Shown piece after piece: positions 62,952-64,000 of a DNA stretch of 64,000 nucleotides. The translations under genes and the position numbers were made by a program. Position 1 is the stretch's first letter, and each line of letters starts with the position of its first letter. Under the pieces are notes generated by a model, which was not told the DNA's origin, did not search any database, and saw only the letters and a program-made list of their open reading frames with translations. Origin of the DNA: Clostridia bacterium (GTDB taxonomy: Bacteria; Bacillota; Clostridia; Christensenellales; Aristaeellaceae); assembly GCA_017429695.1 (NCBI GenBank), contig JAFROK010000042.1:1-64000 (forward strand), read 5' to 3'.

Positions 62952-64000
62952 ATGAAGAGCAGACTGCAGCGTATCCTGTCCATTCTGTGTGTGCTGGCGC
63001 TGGCAATCGGGTGCTGTTCCGCGATCTCTCTGGCGGAAGGAACGGACGCGATCCGCTTCATTTCCGTGGAATGGGAAGACGAGAACAATTACGACGCCCT
63101 GCGCCCCGCTTCCGTCGATATGACCATCGGCGGGAAGACAGTTACACTGAAGGACGAGAACAACTGGACAGATGAAGCGGTAGCCCCGGCAACCGCAGAG
63201 TGGACTGCTGCCACGGTGGAAGGATATACCGCGGCTGTCCGGAATACAGATGCGGCAACCATCGTAACCTATACCCATACTGTTGCCAAAACCACCGCGA
63301 CAGGCACGGTCGCCTGGGCGGACAGCGAGAACGCTGCCGGCCTCCGGCCCGTCTCCGTTGAACTGCGCCTGCTGGCCGACGGCGAACCCTTCGGCGCTGC
63401 GAAAACCGTGAATGCTGCCACCGGATGGTCCGCCACATGGGACAGCCTCCCGGTAACGCCCGCAGGCAAGACGGACAAAATCGTCTATACAGTGGAAGCC
63501 GCCGCGGCGGAAGGATATGCCGTATCCGCCAGTGGGCTGACCGTAACCGAAACGATCCTGACCGGCGGCCTGACCCTGAACGCTTCCGTCTCCGCGCCGG
63601 AAGGCGCGGATGTTAGCGGCCTGTCCCTGACCGTGACCGGTCCCGACCCGCAGATGCCCGTGACCCTGACCCTGAGCCAGCTCTCCGGCGGTGCGTATGA
63701 CTTCGGCCAGGTACTGCCCGGCGCATATGTCCTGCAGGAGAACAACGCGGACACCCTGGTGGAAGGCTATGTCATGGATCCCGCAGCCAGCCAGGTCGGC
63801 GACGCGGCGTCCGTCAAGCCCGGCGAAACCGCTGCGCTGAATTTCAAATACACCTACCGTGAACCGGTGGCGGACGAGCCCAACGAAGACCCGATGGCTT
63901 CCGCCGGCAGCCTGAGCATCCAGATTGACGGCCCGGATTCCCGGATGCCGATCACCATTACCTACGCCGAATTCAAGGACGGCAAGTATGAACTGGACGG
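62952..64000 (+). CDS. Cna-B-type surface protein, 3' end outside window
   Basis: 349 codons seen, open to the right edge, starting at ATG with GAAGGGAG before it. A signal peptide covers about 1-29 (AISLA before E). The mature part consists of Cna-B-like beta-sandwich repeats, for example VEWEDENNYDALRPASVDM at about 36-54 and VAWADSENAAGLRPVSVEL at about 120-138. These are followed by more Pro/Val/Thr-rich repeats with VLPGAYVLQE. Such domains are often stabilised by isopeptide bonds and form the stalk of adhesins or pilins. The sorting signal, if any, lies beyond the window. Confidence 0.85.
   Translation, partial: MKSRLQRILSILCVLALAIGCCSAISLAEGTDAIRFISVEWEDENNYDALRPASVDMTIGGKTVTLKDENNWTDEAVAPATAEWTAATVEGYTAAVRNTDAATIVTYTHTVAKTTATGTVAWADSENAAGLRPVSVELRLLADGEPFGAAKTVNAATGWSATWDSLPVTPAGKTDKIVYTVEAAAAEGYAVSASGLTVTETILTGGLTLNASVSAPEGADVSGLSLTVTGPDPQMPVTLTLSQLSGGAYDFGQVLPGAYVLQENNADTLVEGYVMDPAASQVGDAASVKPGETAALNFKYTYREPVADEPNEDPMASAGSLSIQIDGPDSRMPITITYAEFKDGKYELD

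Overview
The window reads as chromosomal DNA of an anaerobic, Gram-positive member of the Clostridia. Several things point there: GC-rich coding sequence with strong AGGAGG ribosome-binding sites, an eukaryotic-like (type 2) IleS, a CD1247-type zinc-ribbon protein, DUF3798 and DUF4867 proteins, an oxygen-sensitive indolepyruvate:ferredoxin oxidoreductase, a KtrAB-type potassium system, and BspA-LRR and Cna-B surface proteins. A gut or rumen commensal is plausible, but no rRNA is present to fix the taxon. I see no tRNA, rRNA, CRISPR array, prophage or insertion sequence.

Layout. 1-1060: a G3E/CobW GTPase cut by the left edge, divergent from the next operon. 1061-8857: an uptake operon of unknown substrate, made of a DUF3798 binding protein, a double ABC ATPase, a permease with a roughly 400-residue extracytoplasmic insert, a second permease and a DUF2974 hydrolase. 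9141-13766: gyrB-gyrA. 13868-18725: an UlaG-like hydrolase, a U32-like Fe-S candidate, an internally deleted ABC exporter, and the two-gene AmmeMemoRadiSam set. 18736-22139: an intracellular GH10 xylanase and ferredoxin-type aldo/keto reductase operon, divergent from a sugar-phosphate isomerase gene broken by an amber codon. 22201-27100: an MMPL exporter with a divergent TetR, and a two-component system. 27201-30863: iorA-iorB-paaK for aryl-keto acid oxidation. 31091-34527: an unknown exported protein, a BspA-LRR protein and a small pore-less voltage-sensor-like membrane protein. 34543-35814: MetY-type sulfhydrylase. 35982-42618: a heterodimeric ABC exporter and a MacB-like ABC protein. 42660-50624: ileS, a GH4-like pseudoenzyme, an rRNA methyltransferase, a pseudouridine synthase, tgt and DUF4867. 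50785-58227: DegV, an SPFH protein, AddB, a small P-loop protein and threonine synthase. 58372-62595: M24 peptidase, EF-P, a CD1247 protein and KtrA/KtrB. 62952-end: a Cna-B surface protein cut by the right edge.

The most unusual signals are: (i) two almost identical MerR-type promoters (TTGACT, 19-bp spacer, TAAGAT) 5.5 kb apart in opposite orientation; (ii) the DUF3798 transporter with its large extra domain; (iii) the exported protein/LRR/voltage-sensor-like trio; (iv) a GH4 homologue lacking its metal and catalytic motifs, whose C-terminus is encoded by a dispersed repeat; (v) AddB without a Walker A motif and without addA beside it; (vi) GC-rich hairpins placed at or just after predicted transcription starts of several unrelated genes. 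All calls are from reading the sequence; no database search was run.
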